Assembly (NCBI GenBank): GCA_021292105.1
Contig: CM037861.1
Span: 58,263,245-58,327,244 of the forward strand
Source: Anadara kagoshimensis
Taxonomy: Eukaryota; Mollusca; Bivalvia; Arcoida; Arcidae
DNA: 64,000 bases
Direction of reading: 5' to 3'
Below the pieces are notes generated by a model. The model was not told where the DNA came from. It searched no databases and saw nothing but the letters and a program-made list of their open reading frames with translations. Made by a program: the position numbers and the translations under genes. Below, piece by piece: positions 34,330-47,496 of the stretch. Each line of letters opens with the position of its first letter. Position 1 is the first letter of the stretch.

Positions 34330-37300
34330 CATGGGCATTAACCACTCAACATGCCAAAATTTCAAGGTAGGTATTCAGAATACTTAAGAAAATTCTGAAG
34401 CGCCATCTGGTGGACATTTTCACGACATAAATGGTCAAAAATAATAAGCTTTAATACTTTTTGCCATGCTTAGAATCCAAAAGAGTCTTGCATTTAAATT
34501 TAACATTATGTCATAAAGATAATTTGGACTAATTGATTTTACTTCCGGACATGCGGTATTTTTCTACTGCGCCGCCTATCAAGAAAGAACATTAAAATTT
34601 CGGAAAACTAAAAGTAACACCCTTTCGTTATTTTGATGTTTTATAAAAAATACGATCGCTGATTTTAACATGTGTTGCGCATGAATATATAAGTTTAGAA
34701 AAAATAGGGGTAGTCAAGCTACTTTTTTCATAAAATTGCATTAAAATCAAAACCAAGATTAGAAACCTTATTCCTTACATAAGAACTCACCATTAATGTC
34801 CTAGGATACAATTTTAAACTCAATGTTTTTCGTTTGGTGTTAACAAATAAGCAAAAACAGTGATAATGAGCTATTTGGCTTTGCAAAACAAAACGAATTT
34901 GAAATACCATATTATCTGTACCCCTAGCAACCCTTACCAATACCAACGAATTAAATTGGAAAGAGGAGTCGTATACATTGATGAAGGGTTCTTGATTCTA
35001 GGCCGCTGAAATGAAAAGCAAATACAAGAGCATAGTCAAAATTTGACACTGAGAAAAATTATTATGAAGTATGTTTATTGAACAACCGTGCGTTTGCGTC
35101 GTACTATTTTTATTTGAATAACCCTTCTCCCAAAAAGTCACATAAAGCAGCGATATAAAACACAGTACCTCAAATTTTAAACGACGTTCTCAAATCTTTC
35201 AAATATTTAGATTTGCGCCTCAAAAGTGTAGATCTTCCTTATTTCCGTTAAATTATACATTTTGTTCTTTAAAAATAATACACAACATTGGTGTTGTGAA
35301 TTATAAGCTTTTGTGAATGCAGATAATTATTCTAAATGATACGCATTAGAGCGTCCCGCCATAATTCGGTAGGTGCCGAACACCATTTATTCGTGACGTC
35401 ATAGGTAGAAAGACGTAAAATCGGAGAGTTTGTCCTTACGCACAAAACGACGACGTCACCATGGTATGGATATACCTTAAAAGATTGTGGGATTTATAAG
35501 TTGTTATAATAATAGATGTGTGTATAAATTGTTTTTGTTAATGCCTTTTAATTCTGTTCTGTAACATATACAGAGAAATAAAAATATTTAGAGCACTGTA
35601 TAAGGGTTTTTACACTCGCTAGTGTTTTTATTTTGTCAATCTCTGAATACGGTGTTTTTATACTCACTGAATAAGGTGTTTGATTTTGATACTCGCTAAA
35701 TAATGTTTTTTTTTTGATACTAACTGAACAAGGTGTCTTATTATAAAACGGAATACAAAAGTAAGTCATCCGGTTTCATTGAAATAACGATATTCTTTAT
35801 ACAATCTGAAATCATTTTAATTATCTTTATTAATTAAACACTAGATATTTAACATTTTTATTACATTTATTCTGATGATCACATTACTAGTAAGTGAAAC
35901 TCAAGTCAAGCATTAGCTAGAACAAAATGTCGCCTTAGTAATTTAGCTATAAAAATATGTAGTGTAATTAATGTGCGATTACTTTTCGAGTTTGTTCAGT
36001 GGAATATGTCATTCAATTATTTATCTTACAAAAACTCGTCTGTAGTTTACGTTACATAATAAACATCATCAGAAACATCAATAGTGATGTACCGTAATTC
36101 GTCAGTCAGTTATTTAGTTATTAAAGGTGTACCCAGTAATTCAAACAAGTGCGCGTCTAGTTGTTTGCAGAACAATTACACTAGGATTAAGATTTATTTA
36201 TTTGAAATGTTTTGCAACTTTTACCCAATTGAGATTTAATGTTAAATCTGTTCTTTCTCTGAATTATAATTAGACTCTAATGGTTGTGAAAAAGTGTCAT
36301 TGAGAAATTAGGATATACGTTAGACAAAAGCATTGTATTCAAGACATCAGTATTCAGTTACATGTACACGTTAACGCTTAATATTGACAGTTCTTTTTAA
36401 AATATATGTGATTTTGGCACTTTCAAAGCGGGTGTTATATAAACAAAATGTTAAACTACAACCACAATTTCCTTATTTCCGGTACTCATATTGCTTGTTT
36501 TATATAAGTATTCGAATGAAATGATCGTTAGAATTACACTTATTTGAACCTTTGACACCAAAATGACTTAACATCGTAACATCTGGATTGGAATCCACTC
36601 TAAAACCACTATATGTATCCCAAGCAAAAATTTCAGAATGAATTGTCAGTTATTGACCATTGACAAAAATATCATCAAATGTAAATTTAAGCATAAAAAT
36701 AGAGTTGTCAGCCAGACTATTACATATTATTGTTTTGCAATGACTGTTTTAAAGATACAGTGCCAAAATGAGAAAATGCATTCGTCACTCGGTTTAGTTT
36801 TGAAATATTAATACATTGAGAATTTAACATTACATCACATACTTTTAATTATGTGTTTCCTCATACGGTGTGGCTGAATGATTTAGGGGTAAAAAACAAT
36901 TATATCTTCTCAATGAATTTATTTGAAATTTGTCATACATCATTAAATAACATAGTTATATATATACATGTATATAGTAACCCACTATAGGTATAGTTCA
37001 TATGGTGTAATATTGTTGTGAAAATAATCCTGGAGTCGTTTGTGTACATCCAACACCCAGATTTAACCTATCATTGACGTCATTGTCCTAACATCTTGAC
37101 AGAATAGACACTTATCAATGAAATTTAAAACATCAGATTTTGCATATAAATTACGGTTTTAGAATTTACTCTCATATTAATTATTTACCAAATAAAAATT
37201 TAACTTACAAAATTAATTCCATAAAACCACATTTAAAATAAACGGACAACATTTCTACACTTAAAATTGTTTAAACGTACTTGGAAACGTTAAATTCATA

Positions 37301-37640
37301 TCATTTAAACAGACGATTATGAGTATATGTATCTATCGCTTAAATAAACATGTTTTATATTAGTTGTTTTATTATAATTATGGTTACAGAATAAGTAAAT
37401 GGTGATGTTGTATTTGCCGTTTAGAACTCATAGTCAACCTAATACATAGAGCACTTTCAGTACTTTGATTAATTCTGTAAACTTTTTATATGTGCCATAA
37501 TGCGTTTGAAAAGGTACACCTGGTGCATAATTATGCAGTTTCTTCTTACATCGACACTATAATTTTTATTTTATGGTTAAAATAAATAAACATTGTATTT
37601 AGTTTTTCAACTTGTTACATTTTGTAATAAATGTTGGAAA
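34330..37640. other. Non-coding AT-rich interval with one short tandem repeat
   Basis: No gene recognised. At 35,595-35,750 a degenerate ~37-bp unit (ACTCACTGAATAAGGTGTTT) repeats about four times. The remainder lacks convincing frames, splice structure or repeat family matches within the window. Confidence 0.45.
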
Positions 37641-37689
37641 TATGATTTCCAACATTCCATGTAATTAAAAACAGAAAACTAGTTATCAT

Positions 37690-38943
37690 AGTAATTCCGA
37701 GCTCTTGTTAGTCCCGTTCTTCGCCTCTAGGGTTCTTGAAAACCAAATGTTGCAATTGGATATCTAGCGTGATTAAAAGCCCTAGATGGGGAAAGTAATT
37801 TTCTCTGTGTACGCACTTCAAACGTAGCAGGTCCTTACGAATCACATATCAAAAGGGGGGTATGGTCCTTCTGAGCTCTCGTAAGACCCGTTCTACCCCT
37901 CTAGGGTTCTTGAAATTTTCACCAAATGTTGCAATTGGATAGATCTACCCGTGGTTAAAAGCCTAGATGGGGAAACGCATTTTCTCTGTGTACCACTTCA
38001 AACGTAGCAGGTCCTTACGAAATCACATATCAAAAGGGGGGTATGGTCCTTCTGAGCTCTCGTAAGACCCGTTCTACCCCTCTAGGGTTCTTGAAATTTT
38101 CACCAAATGTTGCAATTGGATAGATCTACCCGTGGTTAAAAGGCCTAGATGGGGAAACGCATTTTCTCTGTGTACGCTACTTCAAACGTAGCAGGTCCTT
38201 ACGAAATCACATATCAAAAGGGGGGTATGGTCCTTCTGAGCTCTCGTAAGACCCGTTCTACCCCTCTAGGGTTCTTGAAATTTTCACCAAATGTTGCAAT
38301 TGGATAGATCTACCCGTGGTTAAAAGGCCTAGATGGGGAAACGCATTTTCTCTGTGTACGCTACTTCAAACGTAGCAGGTCCTTACGAAATCACATATCA
38401 AAAGGGGGGTATGGTCCTTCTGAGCTCTCGTAAGACCCGTTCTACCCCTCTAGGGTTCTTGAAATTTTCACCAAATGTTGCAATTGGATAGATCTACCCG
38501 TGGTTAAAAGGCCTAGATGGGGAAACGCATTTTCTCTGTGTACGCTACTTCAAACGTAGCAGGTCCTTACGAAATCACATATCAAAAGGGGGGTATGGTC
38601 CTTCTGAGCTCTCGTAAGACCCGTTCTACCCCTCTAGGGTTCTTGAAATTTTCACCAAATGTTGCAATTGGATAGATCTACCCGTGGTTAAAAGCCTAGA
38701 TGGGGAAACTCATTTTACGCCCTGTGCGTAATTTCATAATCACACTTAGAATCACGGTTCCTGTGGTCTTAATATACAGGTGGTCTTTATAAAAAGTTGT
38801 GTACAATAGCAGGTCGCCCTAAATATCAAATATTTATAAATGGAATGATATTAGGATTAACCGTATTTAAATAAAATCGAATTGCCCGCTTGATGATATT
38901 TAAAAAAATTGCGGGCTAGAATTGCGGGCTAGCTTCACACCAG
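37690..38943 (-). mobile_element. Pearl-like 184-bp satellite element, inverted second copy
   Basis: About five and a half 184-bp units in reverse orientation (37,720-38,715), then the element's 5' segment reversed (38,716-38,943), ending GCGGGCTAGCTTCACACCAG. The end unit at 37,700-37,800 is more diverged and lacks part of the monomer. The unit sequence matches the 19-23 kb array. Confidence 0.85.
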
Positions 38944-38970
38944 TATCACGTTGCCATCATTACTAAATGC

Positions 38971-39182
38971 AGTACAGACCTGTCGAAAGTTTAACAATGA
39001 GTTAGTTGCAGCTCACCTGCCGAGTGACCAATTTATGAATAAATATAGACCAAAAGATGTCAAACGATAGATAGCAGCTGCCGAAAGGCTGTAAAATATA
39101 TAAATAACGTGGTACAGAGATGAACTGCCAATTGGGCACTACTCCGTTAGGTTATGGATAAACTTGCGACATGAATGTACTG
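38971..39182 (+). mobile_element. MITE family A, copy 4
   Basis: Starts AGTACAGACCTGTCGAAAGT; ends AAACTTGCGACATGAATGTA then CTG. The inner CGATAGATAGCAGCTGCCGA matches copy 3 in the same orientation. It directly adjoins the outer end of the inverted satellite element, as copy 3 does on the other side. Confidence 0.75.
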
Positions 39183-39189
39183 TCTCTCA

Positions 39190-39800
39190 AGCTCGTGTTC
39201 TGCATTTGACTTTGGAAACGCAATATCAGCTAAGTGAACATTTATTACAAATTTTATGAGTTGATTGCCAAAACTTAGTGGTAAAATGACGTATTGAGTG
39301 AGCCAAAATTAAGCGATAAATGACGAATTGAGTGACTTATGATATATCTTCAAATAAATGCTAAATTATTGCAGGCGTTAATACAGAATGTATACCACAG
39401 GTGCGCGTCACATCATCCTTTATCTGACAAGATTATGGTCATTACACAACTATAAATGGTCATTATGTAATTAATTTCTCTGATAATGTTAGTTAATTAC
39501 GATGTACATAATTAAGAAGACAAGTTATGTCGATGTTCCATTACATTTAAGTTTCCGGGAAATGTGTCGAGTTGTCGATTTCAAAATCAAAAATAGATAC
39601 AACAGAGAAATCTACTATCATTAAAATAGATTCCATCTCAATCGTCATTTCCTTAAACTGATGCATATAGTTAAATGTGGGCATACTACAAGACAATATG
39701 CATTATACGTACATGCTTGTTTTATCCATTTTATTTATTTATTTATTTATTTTTTTACTTAGAACTAAAATTGTTTGAATTGAATTCAAAATGGTAATAT
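39190..39800. other. Non-coding, nothing recognised
   Basis: AT-rich. Contains an AAACTTAGTGGTAAAATGACG / AAATTAAGCGATAAATGACG imperfect duplication (39,270-39,325) and a short (ATTT)n run at about 39,730-39,752. Confidence 0.4.
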
Positions 39801-39807
39801 ACATTAA

Positions 39808-41121
39808 GGTCAAGTGGTACAAATGGATGCTGACGTTACGCACGGCATGTACAAATCTATGCACTTTGATGGTATTATTCTAAGTCCTAACTTAAAGAGA
39901 CTGTAATAATTTTGATAAATATCTTGCAGGGAATAAAATACATAATATCTATTATCGATTAAAAATATTAATGAAAATATACAAGAAAAGTATCATAAAT
40001 ACGATACACAGATAAATTCAACAGATCTAGATTTGAGTGGTTCACTGAAGATTTGTCTTTATATACCTTCAATTGATAAAGACGTTTTTTCACAAAATTT
40101 AATTGATGATATCTTTTTTAATATTGTTTCGATTTTCAAAATTCTTTCAGATTTTAAAAATTAAAGATTTTCATATTTTTCATACACTATGACTTTTAAA
40201 ATTTATTTGCAATGACGTCATGAAAATTTATACCGAAATATGGGGGTGTATCTGCAGAATTGCGTACGGAGTTTCTGAGTGACTTATTTTCGAGCTCTGT
40301 GGTTTTTTAACAGTAACTTAGTTTGGCCAAGTAAAATGATTTGAATTATAATGATTTCTTCACTCTAGTCAAAATTTTGTCACAATAGTTCAATATCTTT
40401 TTCATGTTTCAAATGTAGCCATTGATAATGTTTCCTTGACTCTGAATGACCCTTGTTCTTGCATCATCATCGACTGTTATTTCGGATGGTAAGGCCTGTT
40501 CTTCTGCTATTCGAAGAATAATGTTTCTGAATATTATTATTTCTATCATAATTATTATTCCATAGTGACTGGAAATATAAAATAATCTAATTGATGAAAT
40601 AATTTGTATACAAATAAACAAATATATTTACTATAACAGCGAGAAGCACAAACACAACTCCTAGTTTACGACACGATAACGTTAAATTTTGCAAGTTTGC
40701 CGACCCTTTAGCAATATCGTCAAAATCAAGACGTTATTGTTAATTTTGGTCATATTTACGCATCAAATTTCGTCTTTAAAGTTTGATACCGAAAAATCAA
40801 GCAAGGTGACATATGTATTTCTTTACATTTTCAAAATTTTAAATTCAGAACTACATTATGTTATTTTTCAAAAACTTGAAGGACAATCTGTTATTTTTCT
40901 ACACTTTTCGCAATTTTTCAGAGCCTAAAAAAATGCAATTTCCCATTAATCCTATGTTAAAATCTCGACTTTTTTTTTTTACATTTTTGACGCTTTATAG
41001 CTAAAAAAGTAAAAAGGTGACCGCTATATTCTTTTACATTTTCAGATGCGCCTAAAAAAGTTTTACATCTATGGAAAAAATCAGAAACTTGTAGGATAGT
41101 GCACATTTGTACCACTTGGCC
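39808..41121. mobile_element. 1.3-kb inverted-repeat element with TTAA target duplication
   Basis: Flanked by TTAA (39,804-39,807 and 41,122-41,125). Left end GGTCAAGTGGTACAAATGG and right end CATTTGTACCACTTGGCC are inverted repeats of about 18 nt. No transposase motif is visible in the two frames over 70 codons inside (40,409-40,621 minus; 40,689-40,928 plus), so it appears non-autonomous piggyBac-type. Confidence 0.75.
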
Positions 41122-41129
41122 TTAAGTCA

Positions 41130-41920
41130 TGATTTGTTTTGTTTCAACTTTAAAAGTTTTTTATTACTTCAGAACTAAGACAATTTATAGAAATTTTTTA
41201 ACAACAAACCAACAATTTAAATAACAATATTGCCGTATCAAGTAAAACATACCATCACTACGGCGTAGGAATTCAAATGCCCATGTGCCTTATCCATAAT
41301 ATGTACGACCATTGCGAGCCAATCCATTCATGCAAACTTAACAGAAAAATATGATCGGTCAAAATGCTTGAAACAATGGAGAATTGAATAATTATTTAGT
41401 AGCAGAATCATGAAAAATGTGGGTTTTGTTAAAAGCATGATAAATCCAAGACGGCCTCTAGTTTTAATATGGCGGACAAATTGTCATACGATGATATAAT
41501 ATGTATTTAAAGTTTGTTATTGCCCATTTTGTTCACACATAGTATAATGAGTTTCAAATAACCCACTATTTCATTTTATCTATTCTAAATGAATTGCAAA
41601 CATGTGTCTAATATTCAAAGATGTATTTTGTATATTTCAGATTTATGAAGACCGGTACCCGGTTTACACTACAAAGATAGGAGTGCCAGCAATGGATCTC
41701 TTCCCAACTTGTGTTTTAAAGTTTTGTATATTATCATAACGGAGATATAACAGTTTTAGCCAGTTCCAATATTAATTAGTTAATTATATCAATTAATGTT
41801 GAAATAAAATCAGATATTTAATGTTTGTATTTTGTCACTTGTCACTTGGGGATTTTGACCATATACAACTTCATAGGACCCTGTCAGTTGAAGTAATAAA
41901 ATGTTAATGAAAAATAATTA
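41130..41920. other. Non-coding, nothing recognised
   Basis: AT-rich unique sequence between the TTAA element and the expanded MITE. No supported features. Confidence 0.4.
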
Positions 41921-41994
41921 TGTACAGTACGGGCCTGTCAAAGGTTGAGCAATGAGCTTACATCTGCCGAGCGACTTTGATAAGGATATCTAGT

Positions 41995-44975
41995 GTCAGA
42001 AAAGCTGCTAAGATCTAGAGATAGACAACATATACCGAAAAGCTGCCGAGATCTAGAGATAGACAACATATACCGAATAGTTGTCGAGATATAGAGATAG
42101 ATAACATATACCGAATAGTTGCCGAGATCTGAGATAGATAACATATACCGAAAAGCTGCCGAGATCTAGAGATAGACAACATATACCGAAAAGCTGCCGA
42201 GATCTAGAGATAGATAACATGTACCGAATAGTTGTCGAGATATAGAGATAGACAACATATACCGAAAAGCTGCCGAGATCTAGAGATAGACAACATATAC
42301 CGAAAAGCTGCCGAGATCTAGAGATAGACAACATATACCGAAAAGCTGTCGAGATCTAGAGATAGACAACATATACCGAATAGTTGTCGAGATCTAGAGA
42401 TAGACAACATATACCATATAGTTGTCGAGATCTAGAGATAGACAACATATACCATATAGCTGCCGAGATCTAGAGATAGATAACATATACCGAATAGTTG
42501 TCGAGATCTAGAGATAGACAACATATACCGAATAGTTGTCGAGATCTAGAGATAGACAACATATACCGAAAAGCTGTCGAGATCTAGAGATAGACAACAT
42601 ATACCGAAAAGCTGCCGAGATCTAGAGATAGACAACATATACCGAATAGTTGTCGAGATCTAGAGATAGACAACATATACCGAATAGTTGCCGAGATCTA
42701 GAGATAGACAACATATACCGAAAAGCTGCCGAGATCTAGAGATAGACAACATATACCGAATAGTTGTCGAGATCTAGAGATAGACAACATATACCGAATA
42801 GTTGTCGAGATCTAGAGATAGACAACATATACCGAATAGTTGCCGAGATCTAGAGATAGACAACATATACCGAAAAGCTGCCGAGATCTAGAGATAGATA
42901 ACATATACCGAATAGTTGTCGAGATCTAGAGATAGATAACATATACCGAATAGTTGTCGAGATCTAGAGATAGACAACATATACCGAATAGCTGCCGAGA
43001 TCTAGAGATAGACAACATATACCGAAAAGCTGTCGAGATCTAGAGATAGACAACATATACCGAATAGTTGTCGAGATCTGAGATAGATAACATATACCGA
43101 ATAGTTGTCGAGATCTAGAGATAGACCACATATACCGAATAGTTGTCGAGATCTAAAGATAGATAACATATACCGAAAAGCTGCCGAGATCTAGAGATAG
43201 ACCACATATACCGAAAAGCTGCCGAGATCTAGAGATAGACAACATATACCGAATAGTTGTCGAGATCTAGAGATAGATAACATATACCGAAAAGCTGCCG
43301 AGATCTAGAGATAGACAACATATACCGAAAAGCTGCCGAGATCTAGAGATAGACAACATATACCGAATAGTTGTCGAGATCTAGAGATAGACAACATATA
43401 CCGAATAGTTGTCGAGATCTAGAGATAGACAACATATACCGAAAAGCTGCTGAGATCTAGAGATAGACAACATATACCGAAAAGCTGCCGAGATCTAGAG
43501 ATAGACAACATATACCGAATAGTTGTCGAGATCTAGAGATAGACAACATATACCGAATAGTTGTCGAGATCTAGAGATAGACAACATATACCGAAAAGCT
43601 GCTGAGATCTAGAGATAGACAACATATACCGAATAGTTGTCGAGATCTAGAGATAGATAACATATACCGAAAAGCTGCCGAGATCTAGAGATAGACAACA
43701 TATACCGAAAAGCTGCCGAGATCTAGAGATAGACAACATATACCGAATAGTTGTCGAGATCTAGAGATAGATAACATATACCGAAAAGCTGCCGAGATCT
43801 AGAGATAGAAACATATACCGAAAAGCTGCCGAGATCTAGAGATAGACAACATATACCGAATAGTTGTCGAGATCTAGAGATAGACAACATATACCGAATA
43901 GTTGTCGAGATCTAGAGATAGACAACATATACCGAAAAGCTGCTGAGATCTAGAGATAGACAACATATACCGAAAAGCTGTCGAGATCTAGAGATAGACA
44001 ACATATACCGAAAAGCTGTCGAGATCTAGAGATAGACAACATATACCGAATAGTTGTCGAGATCTAGAGATAGACAACATATACCGAAAAGTTGCCGAGA
44101 TCTAGAGATAGACAACATATACCGAAAAGCTGCCGAGATCTAGAGATAGACAACATATACCGAATAGTTGTCGAGATCTAGAGAAAGACAACATATACCG
44201 AATAGTTGTCGAGATCTAGAGATTGACAACATATACCGAATAGTTGTCGAGATCTAGAGATAGACAACATATACCGAATAGCTGCCGAGATCTAGAGATA
44301 GACAACATATACCATATAGTTGTCGAGATCTAGAGATAGACAACATATACCATATAGTTGTCGAGATCTAGAGATAGACAACATATACCGAAAAGCTGCC
44401 GAGATCTAGAGATAGACAACATATACCGAATAGTTGTCGAGATCAAGAGATAGACAACATATACCGAATAGCTGCCGAGATCTAGAGATAGACAACATAT
44501 ACCGAATAGTTGTCGAGATATAGAGATAGACAACATATACCATATAGTTGTCGAGATCTAGAGATAGACAACATATACCATATAGTTGTCGAGATCTAGA
44601 GATAGACAACATATACCGAAAAGTTGCCGAGATCTAGAGATAGACAACATATACCGAATAGTTGCCGAGATCTAGAGATAGACAACATATACCTAATAGT
44701 TGTCGAGATATAGAGATAGACAACATATACCGAATAGTTGTCGAGATATAGAGATAGACAACATATACCGAATAGTTGTCGAGATATAGAGATAGACAAC
44801 ATATACCGAATAGTTGCCGAGATCTAGAGATAGACAACATATACCGAATAGTTGTCGAGATCTAGAGATAGACAACATATACCGAAAAGTTGCCGAGATC
44901 TGAGATAGACAACATATACCGAATAGTTGTCGAGATCTAGAGATAGACAACATATACCGAATAGTTGTCGGGATA
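41995..44975 (+). repeat. 38-bp minisatellite, about 78 copies
   Basis: Unit GAGATCTAGAGATAGACAAC + ATATACCGAATAGTTGTC, with recurring variants (AAGCTGCC for TAGTTGTC; GATAAC for GACAAC; CATATAG for CGAATAG). Resembles the GAGAGATAGATAGCAGCTGC / CGAAAAGCTGTC segment inside MITE copy 3. Because the unit lacks stops in some minus-strand phases, it generates spurious repetitive open frames. Confidence 0.95.
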
Positions 44976-44995
44976 TACCTAACGAGTGTCCGAGA

Positions 44996-46150
44996 TGAGC
45001 TGTCCATTCTTTATCATTTATTAAGTTTAGTGAGCTGTCCGTTCTTTATCATTTATTAAGTTTAGTGAGCTGTCCGTTCTTTATCATTTATTAAGTTTAG
45101 TGAGCTGTCCGTTCTTTATCATTTATTAAGTTTAGTGAGCTGTCCGTTCTTTATCATTTATTAAGTTTAGTGAGCTGTCCGTTCTTTATCATTTATTAAG
45201 TTTAGTGAGCTGTCCGTTCTTTATCATTTATTAAGTTTAGTGAGCTGTCCGTTCTTTATCATTTATTAAGTTTAGTGAGCTGTCCGTTCTTTATCATTTA
45301 TTAAGTTTAGTGAGCTGTCCGTTCTTTATCATTTATTAAGTTTAGTGAGCTGTCCATTCTTTATCATTTATTAAGTTTAGTGAGCTGTCCATTCTTTATC
45401 ATTTATTAAGTTTAGTGAGCTGTCCGTTCTTTATCATTTATTAAGTTTAGTGAGCTGTCCATTCTTTATCATTTATTAAGTTTAGTGAGCTGTCCGTTCT
45501 TTATCATTTATTAAGTTTAGTGAGCTGTCCGTTCTTTATCATTTATTAAGTTTAGTGAGCTGTCCATTCTTTATCATTTATTAAGTTTAGTGAGCTGTCC
45601 GTTCTTTATCATTTATTAAGTTTAGTGAGCTGTCCATTCTTTATCATTTATTAAGTTTAGTGAGCTGTCCGTTCTTTATCATTTATTAAGGTTAGTGAGC
45701 TGTCCATTCTTTATCATTTATTAAGTTTAGTGAGCTGTCCGTTCTTTATCATTTATTAAGTTTAGTGAGCTGTCCGTTCTTTATCATTTATTAAGTTTAG
45801 TGAGCTGTCCATTCTTTATCATTTATTAAGTTTAGTGAGCTGTCCGTTCTTTATCATTTATTAAGTTTAGTGAGCTGTCCATTCTTTATCATTTATTAAG
45901 TTTAGTGAGCTGTCCGTTCTTTATCATTTATTAAGTTTAGTGAGCTGTCCGTTCTTTATCATTTATTAAGTTTAGTGAGCTGTCCATTCTTTATCATTTA
46001 TTAAGTTTAGTGAGCTGTCCGTTCTTTATCATTTATTAAGTTTAGTGAGCTGTCCATTCTTTATCATTTATTAAGTTTAGTGAGCTGTCCGTTCTTTATC
46101 ATTTATTAAGTTTAGTGAGCTGTCCATTCTTTATCATTTATTAAGTTTAG
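44996..46150 (+). repeat. 35-bp minisatellite, exactly 33 copies
   Basis: 1,155 bp = 33 x 35. Unit TGAGCTGTCCGTTCTTTATC + ATTTATTAAGTTTAG, nearly invariant except a G/A site at position 11 and one G variant near 45,690. The unit resembles the segment ATAAGCTGCCGATTTGGCAC + TTATTTGTTAGCATAG of MITE copy 3. Confidence 0.97.
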
Positions 46151-46179
46151 TATTGAACTTTTTACAAGTCTGTGTTGTA

Positions 46180-46800
46180 TTGGACTATCACAACAGACTT
46201 TCCTCAACTTAAATCTGGCAATTTGAAATCTATAAGTTGATAATTTTGCGAATTAGATTAATTAAGATATTTAGGAATGTAAGGTGTCATATTGAAGATA
46301 TCTTCAAGCTTAAAACATCTGTATTTACTTTTGTCAAAAGTGTCCACCCATAGTTCCAACAGAGATTACCAAAATTTAAGTTGGAGAAATTTTCTGTTTA
46401 GGAAATATTGTGGAACTGGGGGCTAGATACATATAACGAAGAAAAGCGAACTTGTTTATTAAACAAATAATTAATGGCACAATAGTACAATGTACGTACG
46501 TTGGTATGCAGTCAGAAACTAAGCATTCGTGTACTGTACTTGCCATTGATGAGTTACACATTGTAAATGCTCTTTCTGTCATTTACCCTGATTTCAAAGG
46601 CAAGTAATTATGCATATAAATGTGTATTCCCTGACAAGACTTGATAATTAATTTGTCACTTATATTGCAGTTTGTACTGGTATTTCCTTAAGGCCCCCTC
46701 CACTAATAAATATATCGTGCCATTACTATAAACAATGACCACATAAATGATAGGACATTCTACCCTCCAGCAAACTGCAAGACAGTAGACTTACAAAACT
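46180..46800. other. Non-coding, nothing recognised
   Basis: Unique AT-rich sequence between two family A MITEs; a 68-codon minus-strand frame has no recognisable features. Confidence 0.4.
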
Positions 46801-46802
46801 TC

Positions 46803-47016
46803 AGTACAGACCTGTCGAAAATTTAACACTAAGCTAACGAAAACGAGTCACAGGTCGGCTGTCAAGTGGTCTAGTATGGATAGCTAGTGACCGAAAATTC
46901 ACCAAGAAATAACTACAGACGAGCTGACAAGATATAGCTTACAATAGGAATTCATTAGTAGTCGATTCTGCATTTATTCGTTAACTTAGTGTTTAACGGT
47001 TGACAGGTCTGTACTG
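46803..47016 (+). mobile_element. MITE family A, copy 6 (unexpanded)
   Basis: 214 bp with clean ends AGTACAGACCTGTCGAAAAT and CGGTTGACAGGTCTGTACTG. The interior has AGTGACCGAAAATTCACC and ACGAGCTGACAAGATATAGC but no amplification. It lies only 630 bp from the expanded copy, making a useful comparison. Confidence 0.85.
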
Positions 47017-47019
47017 CCA

Positions 47020-47458
47020 GTTCAATTAAAATGAGCAAAATGCACGTGTCATACAAACCGTGCGTCTTCGTTTTACTTTCCTTTTTTAATTGTTGTCACA
47101 CCTGTTCGAAGATTTAATAACTACATTGTACATCTAGCTATCAAAGTTTTAGACATTTATTGATCTATTGTTATCCTAGCTTTTTCTCACCTGTTACAAA
47201 TATCAAAATTAAAAATTAAAACTTTGGATCACGATATGCCACTTATATATGTCATACACTTTTGAGACAACATGGATTTTTCAAGGACATATTGAAGTAA
47301 AATACATGACCAAGATTGGGATCATTTAATTATTGTTAATACATTAATAAGATATTATGTCCAACACGAAGAATGTTAAAGATAGGAATTGAAACACTTC
47401 AAAGTTATTTTAAAAGATCACTTAAGATAAAATAAAATAACATCAACATAAACGAATT

Positions 47459-47496
<38 letters not shown>

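Larger units (their letters stand above)
41926..46176 (+). mobile_element. MITE family A, copy 5, giant internally expanded form
   Basis: The left edge (AGTACGGGCCTGTCAAAGGT, then GAGCAATGAGC) and right edge (GTATTGAACTTTTTACAAGT, then CTGTGTTGTA) correspond to the two ends of the ~215-bp MITE. Between them lie two tandem arrays separated by a 20-bp bridge (GGATATACCTAACGAGTGTC) that aligns with the TAGCTAACGA block in the middle of copy 3. Total length is about 4.25 kb, twenty times the normal element. Confidence 0.75.

Noticed and set aside
18874-39182. A single large inverted duplication covering MITE copy 3, the satellite element and MITE copy 4
   Set aside because: The satellite elements are inverted relative to each other, but the adjoining MITE copies are in the same orientation and differ in sequence, so the arrangement is better explained by separate insertions.
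41938-45007. Repetitive minus-strand open frames (LSISRSRQLFGICC-type repeats)
   Set aside because: They arise from the 38-bp minisatellite: three units equal 114 nt, so a stop-free phase repeats indefinitely. No start context, splice signals or codon constraint; the nucleotide unit, not the protein, is conserved.
41926-46176. CRISPR-like array
   Set aside because: Repeats are contiguous with no unique spacers, units are tandem direct copies, and the genome is eukaryotic. It is a minisatellite.
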